Assembly (NCBI GenBank): GCA_016715075.1
Contig: JADKBK010000038.1
Span: 73,188-137,187 of the forward strand
DNA: 64,000 bases
Direction: 5' to 3'
Origin: Bacteroidales bacterium
Lineage (GTDB): Bacteria > Bacteroidota > Bacteroidia > Bacteroidales > VadinHA17
Below are positions 42,386 through 52,162 of this stretch, piece by piece (the first letter of the stretch is position 1; each line of letters starts with the position of its first letter). Under the pieces are notes generated by a model. That model saw nothing but the letters and a program-made list of their open reading frames with translations, did not search any database and was not told the DNA's origin. The translations under genes and the position numbers were made by a program.

Positions 42386-45153
42386 TTTGCAAATCCTGGT
42401 ATTGAGACCATCCCTTCCCTTACAATCTGAAGTGATCCCTTCTCCCTGACCGAAGTTGACGGTGCTACAAGCCAGTTGCTCCAGTTGTACCTGTCGGTGG
42501 TGGATATCACCATTCCTTTATAATATACAGATAAGGCAATCCCGTCCGATTTGGCAGTTGTTATATTGAATGTATATCCTCCGTCATTAGATACCGCTCC
42601 GTCTATCACAGACATTCTGGTAGGGTCATAGAAATAAAGCATAGTCCATGGTATGCGTAGCTTCAATTTGTTTGCATTCCAGGCTATAGCTGATCTTGTC
42701 CCGGGTGTAAAATCAGCTGAATTCTCCGCCGGCAATCGGCCAATATCCTGCGTAGTGATTTGATATTCATCATTTATCCATTGCATCAGCTTCCAGGGAG
42801 CTCCGTCAGTGACTGTGCTTTTGTATTTCTGGACGGAAGGATCAGAGGCATTGAACCTGGGAGTAAGTCCTTTCATATCATAAGCTTCAGTGACATAATG
42901 GAGGGCAGTGTCATTGCCAAGAATAAACAGACAGGTAAATTCGGATCTGTTCCCTAGGATACTTCCGTTGATGAGTCTTGACTCTCCCGTACCGGCTGAG
43001 TAGGTATCAAAAGCGATCATTATGGTATCTCCGGGAGTGAGATTCTGTCCGGCCAAAATATTCAGATAGAAAAAACTGTTATCATTTGTCGCTTCAATCT
43101 TGCTTAACGGCCCTTCAGGATTATTGGTCTGGTAAGCCACAAATGGCAGTATATCATTCTCTGTGAATTTCAGCAGCCCGAAATTTTGTTCAGGTGATGT
43201 AAGGTTATGCCAGAGCTGACGGGTAGGTATTGTTGTTCCTTCGGAGAGGAATCCGAATGCTTCGAGATATTGAACGATCCATGTAGGCTTAAACCACTCA
43301 TCCATCCATGAGAACATAAAGCCTCCCGCACATCCGGCATTGAGGATATTGTGCATGAGTCTCATGTTTTTCTCCCCCTGTTGTATTTCAGAGTATCCGC
43401 CATGATCCATATTGCTGAAAGACTGATGAGCGCTGCCCCAGCTTGAAGGGACACCAAACTCACCTATAACGAGGGGAATGCCTGCATAGTGGTTTTTCAG
43501 ATCGTTGAGGTAACCCAGATAACTGTTCGGTCCATGACCATCACTGAAGGACTGGTAAGAGGGCTGATCGCTGATAAAATTTGGATAGTATGGATATGCA
43601 TGATAAGTTGCAAAGAGCCCTGCCTCTGAATTATCTGTAGCGATCCTGGTGATATCAACAGATTGTGTGTCTTCATCAGAATATATTTCAGTAGGATGGT
43701 TTAAGGGATCGAGTGTCGGCCAGCTGGAGATGCTTACAGGCCGGAGCACATTATAATGCTGATTTTCGTATGAGGCAGTCTCATCAAGCATTCTAGCTGC
43801 AAAAACGTTTGTTGCCGAGGCAGCAGCAATACTGAATTGACTTCCGGTATATGAGGTTACTGAAGTATTGGAGGAATTTGTTACAGAAACCTCCTTTGGG
43901 CTGATCTCCCTTCCAATAATATAACCTGCAGTCCATCTTGAGATATCTGAAGAATATCCGCCATATGCCTTTCCTGGTCTGAATGGTATATTCTTATTGC
44001 CGTGAATGCAGTCAATTACTTCATGAATTTCAGTTTTGAATGCCGGTTCTCTGAGGATCAGGTCCCACTGTGCAGGATCAGAAGGAGTGTCGACCTCTTC
44101 AAGCCAGATTCCCTGAAAAAGGAGAATCGGGTTGTCAGGATGCCTGTTATTGTAATTGGCAAGCTTTTCATAAAAAACGGGAGGATGCAGTGTGTAAATC
44201 CTTATGCTGTTGAATCCTGCCTCCCCGATGAGATTGATCCATTGAGTATACATTTCGCCCGTCACAGCGTAAGCTATCTCTCCGGGAAAAGTACCGGGTG
44301 TCGCAGCTCCGAGATTAATCCCCTTCAGAATCAGCTGCCGGTATCCGACATCAGTGAACATTGCTATGTTTTCTTCATCCGTTTTGAAAGGTATCTCCTC
44401 CATTCTTGCAATTACAAAATCTATTACCGTATCACGTCTTATAACTATATCAGTGATCCTGACAGGATAAAAACCTGAACAGCTAACCTTTGTAATTACA
44501 GGTACGGACAGGGGAGAGGAATTAACGGGAGGAACTATGGGAGGCATCATGACCGGTTCGAGAGTTGTGGGGGAGGAGAAAGCAGAAAACCCTGCCGACT
44601 TGATTATTTTCGAAGACCAGGTATTGCCTTTATAGGTTATGGCATAAATATATATACCCGGTCTGACCGGAACACCGTTATCATTGCATCCGTCCCATAT
44701 TATACGGTAACTGCCGGCACTTACGGCAGGGTACAGAATATCTTTTATTTTCTGACCGTTGAAGCTGTATACAGAAAATCGAATATCTCCGGTCTTGTTA
44801 ATCATAAACGGGATATTCACGGCGAAGGTGAAAGGGTTGGGATGCGGAGTTCCTAGTTCAAGCATGTCGGTAACCTCTCCGTAAATTCCCGTAACCCTGA
44901 GGGAGTAATTTCCATCGGGCCCTGAAACAGAGCTATACTCGGTCTTTCCGTTTGACGTGGAGACTCTGGCGTTGGGAACAACCATGCCGGAAATGTCAGT
45001 TACAGTACCGGAAACGATATAATCTTTCGCTTCCAGAATGCCGGCGGCTGTAAAATAAATCCAGATAATCGTCAGAATACTTCTGATTGTGAATGTCTTA
45101 ATCAGTTTTGACTGAATAAATGCTCTTTTCAAAGTATTGGATTTATTCTTCAA
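42382..45153 (-). CDS. Secreted glycoside hydrolase-like protein, multi-domain
   Basis: A 923-residue exported protein. A signal/anchor segment (about 15-42) is followed by a carboxypeptidase-regulatory-like beta domain (about 45-95, VSGTVTDISGMVVPNARV), a FlgD-like domain (about 95-180, DGCNDNGVPVRPGIYIYAI), a TIM-barrel hydrolase (about 260-640) and a C-terminal beta-rich part. The barrel contains GFNSIRIYTLHPPVF, and a likely nucleophile Glu in VIGEFGVPSSWG near 555. It belongs to clan GH-A, but the family is not certain. It converges with the GT2 operon, and may trim or release the polymer made there; this is inference. Confidence 0.75.
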   Translation of the reverse strand: MKNKSNTLKRAFIQSKLIKTFTIRSILTIIWIYFTAAGILEAKDYIVSGTVTDISGMVVPNARVSTSNGKTEYSSVSGPDGNYSLRVTGIYGEVTDMLELGTPHPNPFTFAVNIPFMINKTGDIRFSVYSFNGQKIKDILYPAVSAGSYRIIWDGCNDNGVPVRPGIYIYAITYKGNTWSSKIIKSAGFSAFSSPTTLEPVMMPPIVPPVNSSPLSVPVITKVSCSGFYPVRITDIVIRRDTVIDFVIARMEEIPFKTDEENIAMFTDVGYRQLILKGINLGAATPGTFPGEIAYAVTGEMYTQWINLIGEAGFNSIRIYTLHPPVFYEKLANYNNRHPDNPILLFQGIWLEEVDTPSDPAQWDLILREPAFKTEIHEVIDCIHGNKNIPFRPGKAYGGYSSDISRWTAGYIIGREISPKEVSVTNSSNTSVTSYTGSQFSIAAASATNVFAARMLDETASYENQHYNVLRPVSISSWPTLDPLNHPTEIYSDEDTQSVDITRIATDNSEAGLFATYHAYPYYPNFISDQPSYQSFSDGHGPNSYLGYLNDLKNHYAGIPLVIGEFGVPSSWGSAHQSFSNMDHGGYSEIQQGEKNMRLMHNILNAGCAGGFMFSWMDEWFKPTWIVQYLEAFGFLSEGTTIPTRQLWHNLTSPEQNFGLLKFTENDILPFVAYQTNNPEGPLSKIEATNDNSFFYLNILAGQNLTPGDTIMIAFDTYSAGTGESRLINGSILGNRSEFTCLFILGNDTALHYVTEAYDMKGLTPRFNASDPSVQKYKSTVTDGAPWKLMQWINDEYQITTQDIGRLPAENSADFTPGTRSAIAWNANKLKLRIPWTMLYFYDPTRMSVIDGAVSNDGGYTFNITTAKSDGIALSVYYKGMVISTTDRYNWSNWLVAPSTSVREKGSLQIVREGMVSIPGFAN

Positions 45154-45204
45154 ATGTAATGAAAACGGGCATATCGTGGCTTGCTTTGATTGTAAAGAAT
45201 TAAT

Positions 45205-45212
45205 TATTTTTG
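45205..45212 (+). promoter_or_regulatory. Candidate -7 element for the GNAT gene
   Basis: TATTTTTG matches TAnnTTTG, 26 bases upstream of ATG 45239. A TTTG lies at 45185-45188 at a somewhat short spacing (16). Confidence 0.3.
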
Positions 45213-45238
45213 ATAAGAATTTTCACGCGATATCTATC

Positions 45239-45730
45239 ATGAATAGTCAAAATATCACATTACGTAAAATTAAGGAGCTGGACAACCGGGAAATAGCTGA
45301 ACTTATAAGGTCAGTATTCAGGGAATTCAAGATAGATAAGCCTGGCACAGTCTACTATGATCCCACAACGGATGATCTTTACGGATTATTTCAGAAACCT
45401 GGTTCCGTATACTGGATTGCTGAGGAAGAAGGAAAAATAATCGGAGGTTGCGGACTGTACGCCACTCCCGGTTTACCGGATGGATGTGCCGAACTGGTGA
45501 AATTATATCTTCTTCCGGAACGACGGGGCAAGGGGATAGGGCGGCTGCTGATGGAAAAAACATTTGAGTCGGCGAAGGAGCTTGGATATAAGCAATTATA
45601 CCTGGAATCTATGCCGGAATTGAGCAAAGCTATAGGGATGTATGAAAAAGCCGGATTTAGTTTTATCTCCTCCAGAATGGGCAATTCAGGCCATTTTTGT
45701 TGTGATATCTGGATGGTCAGGGATTTGTAA
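45239..45730 (+). CDS. GNAT-family N-acetyltransferase
   Basis: A 163-residue acetyltransferase. The acetyl-CoA motif LPERRGKGIGRLLMEK near residue 93 and LYLESMPELSKAIGMYEKAGF near 120-140 are the family core. ATG 45239 is chosen over in-frame codons up to 45137 because it follows a promoter-like box and the upstream part is not conserved-looking. Substrate unknown. It lies seven bases from the end of the convergent outer-membrane gene. Confidence 0.9.
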   Translation: MNSQNITLRKIKELDNREIAELIRSVFREFKIDKPGTVYYDPTTDDLYGLFQKPGSVYWIAEEEGKIIGGCGLYATPGLPDGCAELVKLYLLPERRGKGIGRLLMEKTFESAKELGYKQLYLESMPELSKAIGMYEKAGFSFISSRMGNSGHFCCDIWMVRDL

Positions 45731-45736
45731 TCCGGT

Positions 45737-47069
45737 TCAGAAAAGGTAACTCATTCCAAGGTAGGTTCCCCTGGTACCATCACGCGGATCAGCAGCCCAT
45801 CCATAATCGAGGCTCAGGACAAAATTGTCATTCAGTGCGAAATGAATACCTCCTCCATAGGTCACATGAAGAGTCTCCTTATCACCTTTCTCAAGCCATG
45901 CAATGCCTTCAGGATCAGTAATCTCCGGAAGTTTGTATTTTCCAGTCACCATCCCTGCATCTGCAAAACCTGAAAGTGCAACGTAAAAGTTCTGATTGAA
46001 AATAATGGTCCTGAACAGCTTCCATCTGACCTCAGCATTTCCATATACAAAATCTTCTCCGACAACTCTGTTTCTCAGTACCCCCCTCATTGTCCTGGCA
46101 CCTCCCAACCCGCTTAGCGTAAGCTGAGGTGCAGAATTAAAAACAAGAGGCAGCATATAAAATGGCATCTTACCCGTCATTTTGGCCTGGTAGGAAAGCC
46201 GGTATCCAAAGTTGATTCTCCCGGGGAGCAGAGTAAAGTACTGCCGGTGGGTAAAGGCAAAACGTGTGTAACTGTACCCCTCGCTGATAAATCCTGGTAT
46301 CACCAGCACCTGCGCTTCAGTCCATAATCCTTTCATAGGATTTGCCTCATTGTCACGGGTATCATACTTTATTCCCATCTTTAAGACACCTGTATGACCT
46401 CCGTGCATCTGATCCTCAGGTATCAAGACCCCATCTCACAAAATTACCATACAGCCCTCCGCCAACTGCTGGCAGATAATCATTGGGGTCCCTCCTTTGT
46501 TAAGGTTATCGATATCAACAGTATCAAGCCTGTTGTTAAAATATTCAAATCCGCCAAACCATTTCCAATGATTGCCGCTGAGTTTTCCGATAAACTCAAG
46601 CTTAAGCTTTACCATATCGCGATCCATCCGGTAGAAGACAGGTGAGATATATGAAGGATCTCCTGATGTGGTATATGATGGGCTGTAATATGCATTATAG
46701 CCATTAAAGCCAAAGAAATCCAGTACTTTTTCTGTGAGGTAACTTGCTTCAGCCAGCATGCGGATACCGGGAATGAGCTTCCTGCTCTCATATGTCAGCT
46801 GATTTATTCCTGAACCCTTTGTGGTCCTTGACAGCTCAAAATGTATGTTCTGATCATACATCGGGTAATTGCTGCCATCACCGTAATCAAACAGTTTGAC
46901 AATACCTCCGTATTTTACACCGGTATTTGAGTCGTATCCAAAAACCGGAAACCCGCCAAATGACCACCCCTTTTTCATTTTTACCTTCTCTTTCTCCTGT
47001 CCGTATATCAGACTGGCTGATAACCATGATAAGGTGATCAGAAAGATGGACCTTTAATAATATTTTCAT
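45737..47069 (-). pseudogene. BamA/TamA-like (surface antigen) outer-membrane protein, frameshifted
   Basis: The pieces together make one protein of about 440 residues. A signal start at ATG 47069 shifts frame within the leader, then SFGGFPVFGYDSNTGVKYGG begins the barrel. Near 46480 a shift leads to NDYLPAVGGGLYGNFVRWG, and near 46430 another returns to IPEDQMHGGHTGVLKMGIKY. The end is the typical LDYGWAADPRDGTRGTYLGM with terminal SYLF. Three one-base shifts break it, but the intervening code is well kept, so the base calls may be wrong. Such proteins are stand-alone barrels of the D15 type; function unknown. Confidence 0.8.
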
Positions 47070-47278
47070 AGGATTCTTTGAGGCGGCAATATAATAAACT
47101 TTTCAAAAACTCCTTTGTTAAGATTTTGAAGTTGTAGTCATAATGGATACATTTGTTCTGAACCGTATGATAAATTACCACCAACTTTTATGGCTGGAAA
47201 TATGTCAGGATCATTATGCAGTTTGAATCGGGTCATTTGACAGTATATCTTTATAGTTTTTAACCAAATATTCCTTTT

Positions 47279-48127
47279 ATGAAAAAGCAATTCTTACTTA
47301 TGCTCTCTGCATTTGTAATTTTCGTGGCTGTAAACGCCCAGGATAATTCTGTCAGGGTAATTGTTTTCGGAGCCCATCCGGATGATTGTGATCTTGAGGC
47401 TGGCGGTATAGCAATAAAATTTGCAAAATCAGGATATAAGGTGAAATTCGTGGCAATGACTAATGGTGACGCAGGTCATCAGTCGATGGGAGGCGGAGCT
47501 CTGGCAAAGCGTCGTATGGCTGAGGCTCAGGAAGCTGGGCGGCGTTTCGGAGTTGAATATACTGTTCTTGATAATCACGATGGGGAGTTAATGCCCACTC
47601 TTGAGAACAGGCTGAAAGTGATCAGGGAGATACGAAACTGGAAAGCCGATATTGTAATTACACACCCTTCAAATGACTATCATCCCGACCATCGTTATAC
47701 CAGTCTGCTCGTACAGGATGCATCATTCATGGTAATTGTGCCCAACGTAGCTCCCGATACACCTCCTCTCAAAATCAATCCTGTTTTCTTCTGGTCAAAC
47801 ACAACAGACCCAGATATCGCTGTTGATATTGATGGCGAAGCCGACCAGAAACTATATGCTGCATCAGCTCATGAATCACAGTTTTTTGAATGGCTGCCAT
47901 GGCTCGATGGTACTCTCGAAAAGGTGCCTGCAAATAAGGAGGAACGGCTTAAATTCATGAAGATCTGGCTTTCCCCGCCAACTGACGCTGTGAGACAGTG
48001 CCTTAAGAAATGGTATAAGGAACCCAAAGCTTCACAGATTAAGAATGCAGAAGCATTTAAGCTGGCTGATTACAGCAGAAAACCAGACCACGATGAGTTG
48101 CTGAAATTATTCCCGATAATTAAGTAA
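47279..48127 (+). CDS. PIG-L family deacetylase, exported
   Basis: A 282-residue zinc-dependent deacetylase. A signal peptide (about 1-20, FVIFVAVNAQ) is followed by the metal motif FGAHPDDCDLEAGG near 30-43 and the second metal block ITHPSNDYHPDHRYTS near 120-135. The family removes acetyl groups from N-acetylglucosaminyl compounds. The signal peptide means it acts outside the cytoplasm. It starts a run of sugar genes. Confidence 0.92.
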   Translation: MKKQFLLMLSAFVIFVAVNAQDNSVRVIVFGAHPDDCDLEAGGIAIKFAKSGYKVKFVAMTNGDAGHQSMGGGALAKRRMAEAQEAGRRFGVEYTVLDNHDGELMPTLENRLKVIREIRNWKADIVITHPSNDYHPDHRYTSLLVQDASFMVIVPNVAPDTPPLKINPVFFWSNTTDPDIAVDIDGEADQKLYAASAHESQFFEWLPWLDGTLEKVPANKEERLKFMKIWLSPPTDAVRQCLKKWYKEPKASQIKNAEAFKLADYSRKPDHDELLKLFPIIK

Positions 48128-48281
48128 GAAAGTATTTAACACAGATAATAAGAATAGGTTTTTAAACCCTTTGTGGGGAGTCAAAATTTAGCTTGAATTT
48201 TAACTACATAACCTATTTAAGTGTATTTTTATGGATGAAACCAACTCTGTTTATAAGAAAAACCTTTAAAAGTTCTCTGAA

Positions 48282-49335
48282 ATGAAATCCCAGATCCATT
48301 ATTTTATTACTTCTGACTGTTTTTATCTCCTTCTCATGCGGCACAAAGACCGGAAAAGATAAATCACTAAAGATTGAATTTTCTGATCTCTCAGCTGAGA
48401 AAAAAATTGATGTCCTGGCAGATGGGCAGCCTTTTACCTCCTTTTGCTGGTACGACAGCGTATATAAACCGATTCTTTATCCTGTGTACACCTCAGCCGG
48501 AACTGAAATAACCCGGGGCTTTCCGCTGAACCCTAAACCCGGGGAGAGTACCGACCACAGGCACCAGGTGGGTATATGGCTGAATTACGGCAATGTAAAC
48601 GGCCTGGATTTCTGGGGTAATGGCTCAGAAGGGAAATGGGGTGTAAGAAGCGGACAGATAAAACATCTGAATATTGAAAAGATGCTTGTGGAAGATGGTT
48701 CGGGATCGTTTATAACAAATGAGAGCTGGATAGATTCTGTCGGTAATGAACTGCTTGCAGAGAAGACCGAATACCACTTCATGGCATCAGGGACGATAAG
48801 GATAATTGACAGGATCACAACACTTACAGCCACCCGTGATACTGTGAAATTTAAAGATACAAAAGAGGGGATGTTTGGTATTCGGGTAGCCCGTCAGCTG
48901 CAACTGCCAACCAAAGAAGATATTGTGCTTAAAGAAGCGAAGGGCGGTACTACAACTGTAAAGGCAATGACAAATGATGATATTAACGGAAACTACAGAA
49001 GCAGTGAAGGGATTAGCGGAGAAGCCGTGTGGAGTACCCGTGCAAAGTGGATGGACCTTTATGGCAGTATCGGAGATGAGAAAATATCGCTTATTGTATG
49101 TGACCATCCTAAGAACCAGAGCTATCCCACTTACTGGCATGCCCGCGGTTATGGATTATTCTCAGCCAACCCTCTTGGATCCAGTGATTTTACAGAGGGA
49201 AAGGAAATATTAAACTTTAAGATACCGGCAGGTAAATCCACTACATTCAGATACAGGGTAATAATAAATTCAGGAGCTGATCTGACAAATGAGGAGATCA
49301 ATTCATTCTCAGATGATTTTGCCTCAAAATATTAA
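48282..49335 (+). pseudogene. DUF6807 (PmoA-like) lipoprotein, frameshift near start
   Basis: Start ATG 48282 gives only a short run, but a shift a few codons later leads to NPRSIILLLLTVFISFSCG, a lipoprotein signal. The frame then continues to 49335. The body has QPFTSFCWYDSVYKPILYPVY, TRGFPLNPKPGESTDHRHQV and GLWLNY-like GIWLNYGNVNG, the hallmark HRHQ block of the PmoA/DUF6807 family. The single indel sits in the leader, so the gene may be intact in truth. It lies between PIG-L and Gfo/Idh/MocA genes and is probably involved in sugar-derivative catabolism. Confidence 0.8.
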
Positions 49336-49361
49336 TTAAGTTATTTTAAATAGATATAGAA

Positions 49362-50774
49362 ATGACAAAAAGACGTGAATTTATCAAGACAAGCGTAATC
49401 GGTTCCGCAGGTATAGCAATCGGAGGCTTAGGCTTCAGTACTAAATCGTACGGTTCAATAGTTGGTTCGAACGACCGTATTAATCTGGCAGTAATAGGGA
49501 TCCGTAATCAGGGAAGCTTTCATATCGAAAGCTGGTGTAATATCAAAGCCAGCCATAATGTGAAAATAAAGACCCTCTGTGATACAGATGAAAAGCTGTT
49601 CGATTCCCGTTCAAAAATGGTAGTTGACAAGACTGGCGAAAAGCCCGGGCTCGAGTGGGACATGCATAAAGTTCTCGACGATAAAGATATCGACGCTGTG
49701 TCAATAGTAACCCCTAATCACTGGCATGCACTTGCTACTATTTGGGCCTGTCAGGCAGGAAAACATGTATATGTTGAAAAACCAGCTTCTTATAATATTC
49801 TTGAGGGAAGGAAGATGGTTGAGGCAGCACGGAAATATAATCTCAGGGTTCAGGTAGGATTGAATAACAGATCATCGAAGAATGTCATGGAGGCGATTAA
49901 ATTTATCCACGACGGAGGTATTGGTGAGGTTTTTATGGCTCGTGGTCTCTGTTATAAAGCACGAGATTCTTATGGCATTGCCCCTGACAGCGAGCCGCCT
50001 GCCACTTTTCATTACGACAGGTGGCTGGGACCAGCTCCCTGGAGGCCTTACAATGAGAAGCGCAGCCATTACTGCTGGCACTGGTACTGGGATACCGGCA
50101 ATGGTGATACTGGAAACACAGGGCCTCACCAGCTGGATATTGCCCGCTGGGGACTGAATAAGAATGAACATCCTGCAACTGTATATTCCGCAGGTGGCTT
50201 ATGGGGACTTAAAAAGCAGCCCAGTGCACCTGATAAGATGACCCCCGGAAAGATGGCTTATGGTGATGTTGAGACATATGGCAACGAGATGACGTCACAA
50301 CAGACTCCAAATACCCAAACCAGCGTCTTTAAGTACAATGACGGAACAATGCTTGAGTTTGAAACCAGGGGTTGGTATACTAATCAGGAAGGATATAAAG
50401 GGAATGAAGCCGGGAACCTGTTTTATGGCAGCGAGGGGTACCTTGAGATATTGGGAGATACCTGGAGAGCTTTCAGAAAAAGAGAAAAAGAACCATTTGC
50501 CGGTTCGAAGGAGATTGAAGGAACACCAGCTGAAAACCATTATACTAATTTTCTGGATGCTTTAAGAGCCGGTAAAAATGAGCTGCTTCATTGTGATGTC
50601 AGTGAAGGTGTTCTTTCTTCCGACCTTCCTCATCTTGCAAATATCTCTTATCGTATGGGAAGGGAGCTCCATTTTGACGGAAAAGCAGAAAAATTTGTAA
50701 ATGATACCGAAGCAGATGGTTTGCTGAGCAGGAAGGAATACCGTAAGCCATACCTGCTTCCTGATAAAGTTTAA
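49362..50774 (+). CDS. Gfo/Idh/MocA-family oxidoreductase, Tat-exported (1)
   Basis: A 470-residue NAD(P)-dependent oxidoreductase. A twin-arginine type leader (TKRREFIKTSVIGSAGIAI) precedes the Rossmann domain (NDRINLAVIGIRNQGSFH). The catalytic EKP motif is in HVYVEKPASYN near 142. A large C-terminal alpha/beta domain with GGLWGLKKQ follows. Exported Gfo/Idh/MocA proteins are common in Bacteroidota glycan clusters and probably carry bound NAD. Substrate unknown. 27 bases from the DUF6807 gene. Confidence 0.9.
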   Translation: MTKRREFIKTSVIGSAGIAIGGLGFSTKSYGSIVGSNDRINLAVIGIRNQGSFHIESWCNIKASHNVKIKTLCDTDEKLFDSRSKMVVDKTGEKPGLEWDMHKVLDDKDIDAVSIVTPNHWHALATIWACQAGKHVYVEKPASYNILEGRKMVEAARKYNLRVQVGLNNRSSKNVMEAIKFIHDGGIGEVFMARGLCYKARDSYGIAPDSEPPATFHYDRWLGPAPWRPYNEKRSHYCWHWYWDTGNGDTGNTGPHQLDIARWGLNKNEHPATVYSAGGLWGLKKQPSAPDKMTPGKMAYGDVETYGNEMTSQQTPNTQTSVFKYNDGTMLEFETRGWYTNQEGYKGNEAGNLFYGSEGYLEILGDTWRAFRKREKEPFAGSKEIEGTPAENHYTNFLDALRAGKNELLHCDVSEGVLSSDLPHLANISYRMGRELHFDGKAEKFVNDTEADGLLSRKEYRKPYLLPDKV

Positions 50775-50817
50775 ATTTTTTAATTTAAAGAATCACCTGT
50801 AAATCAACCCGGAAACT

Positions 50818-52119
50818 ATGCCCCAACCTGTTAAAAGAGTCGGAAACTACCGCTACAGGATACTTGCCCTGGTTTTCATGGCAACTACAATCAACTATTT
50901 TGACCGGAGTATTGTCGGTGTTATGGCTCCAACATTGCAGACGCTATTCAACTGGACCAACAAAGACTACGCTGCAATTATGGTCTCTTTTAAGATTGCC
51001 TATGGGCTGGGACTTCTTTTTATGGGTGGTATAATTGACAGGTTTGGGACCAAGGCAGGCTATACAATATCGATAGCAATCTGGAGCCTGTTCGGGATGT
51101 TACATGCTGCGGTACGACCTGCCTTCAGCCTCATCGGATTCATTGTCGCCCGTTTTGGCCTTGGGATAGGGGAATCAGGTAATTTCCCCGCCGCGATTAA
51201 GACGGTGGCTGAATGGTTCCCGAAGAAGGACAGAGCTTTTGCCACCGGGATCTTTGATGCATCGACAAGTGTGGGAGCTATTCTTGCACCTTTTATTGTT
51301 GGTGCAATAGTAACAGTTGATGGCCGCAACTGGCAGTTACCATTTCTCTTTACCGGAGTCCTCAGCGCACTATGGGTTTTTCTTTGGTTAAGGACCTATC
51401 AAAAGCCGGAATTGCATCCGAAATTATCAGCTGATGAGCTGGCTTATATTAACAGTGATTCTGAGGAGGAGAGTTCTGAAAAAATTCCCTGGATCAAACT
51501 GCTTCCAAAAAGAGAGACCTGGGCCTTTGCCCTTACCACTATTACTGATGGGGTATGGTGGTTTTATCTTTTCTGGGGCGCCAAATTCCTTGCGGTACAG
51601 TTTGGTGTGGATATCAAGAATATAGGTTTGCCATTTCTTATAATATTTTTAATGGCTGATGCAGGAAGCCTCCTTGGCGGCCTGGCTTCAGGAGCACTAA
51701 TCAAAAAAGGATGGTCGATAAACAAGGCAAGGAAGATAACCCTCCTGGTGAATGCGATCATTATTCTGCCTGTAGCTATGGTACCTGTTATCGGAAGCAA
51801 ATGGCTGGCTGTCTTCCTGATTGGTCTCGGTGCTGCAGGGCATCAGTCGTGGTCAATAAACAGCTATACCCTTGTGCCGGATGTTTTCCCTAAGAAAGCC
51901 ACTGCTTCTGTTATCGGAATCGGGAAAATGGTTGGTGTCGCAATCGCCATTGTTGCAGATCTTTCTCTCGGCGCTGTCCTGGACACTGCAGGTAATTCAG
52001 GTTATTTCTGGGCATTTGTCATTGCAGGTTTCTCATATATCAGCATACTTGGTTTTGTACACCTTCTAATGCCAGATATGACACCGCTTGATGATAATCT
52101 CAACCATATTATTAAATAG
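50818..52119 (+). CDS. MFS transporter, hexuronate (ExuT/ACS)-like
   Basis: A 433-residue 12-span permease. The TINYFDRSIVGVMAPTLQ start near 25, MGGIIDRFGTKAGY near 65 and the VARFGLGIGESGNFPAAIKT block near 103 are typical of the anion:cation symporter group (ExuT). Likely substrates are hexuronates or other sugar acids. It lies between two Gfo/Idh/MocA genes and so probably feeds the pathway they belong to. Confidence 0.9.
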   Translation: MPQPVKRVGNYRYRILALVFMATTINYFDRSIVGVMAPTLQTLFNWTNKDYAAIMVSFKIAYGLGLLFMGGIIDRFGTKAGYTISIAIWSLFGMLHAAVRPAFSLIGFIVARFGLGIGESGNFPAAIKTVAEWFPKKDRAFATGIFDASTSVGAILAPFIVGAIVTVDGRNWQLPFLFTGVLSALWVFLWLRTYQKPELHPKLSADELAYINSDSEEESSEKIPWIKLLPKRETWAFALTTITDGVWWFYLFWGAKFLAVQFGVDIKNIGLPFLIIFLMADAGSLLGGLASGALIKKGWSINKARKITLLVNAIIILPVAMVPVIGSKWLAVFLIGLGAAGHQSWSINSYTLVPDVFPKKATASVIGIGKMVGVAIAIVADLSLGAVLDTAGNSGYFWAFVIAGFSYISILGFVHLLMPDMTPLDDNLNHIIK

Positions 52120-52162
52120 TTTGGTTTTTTGAACGGAGTTGTAAAAATTAAAAGTTATCGAA

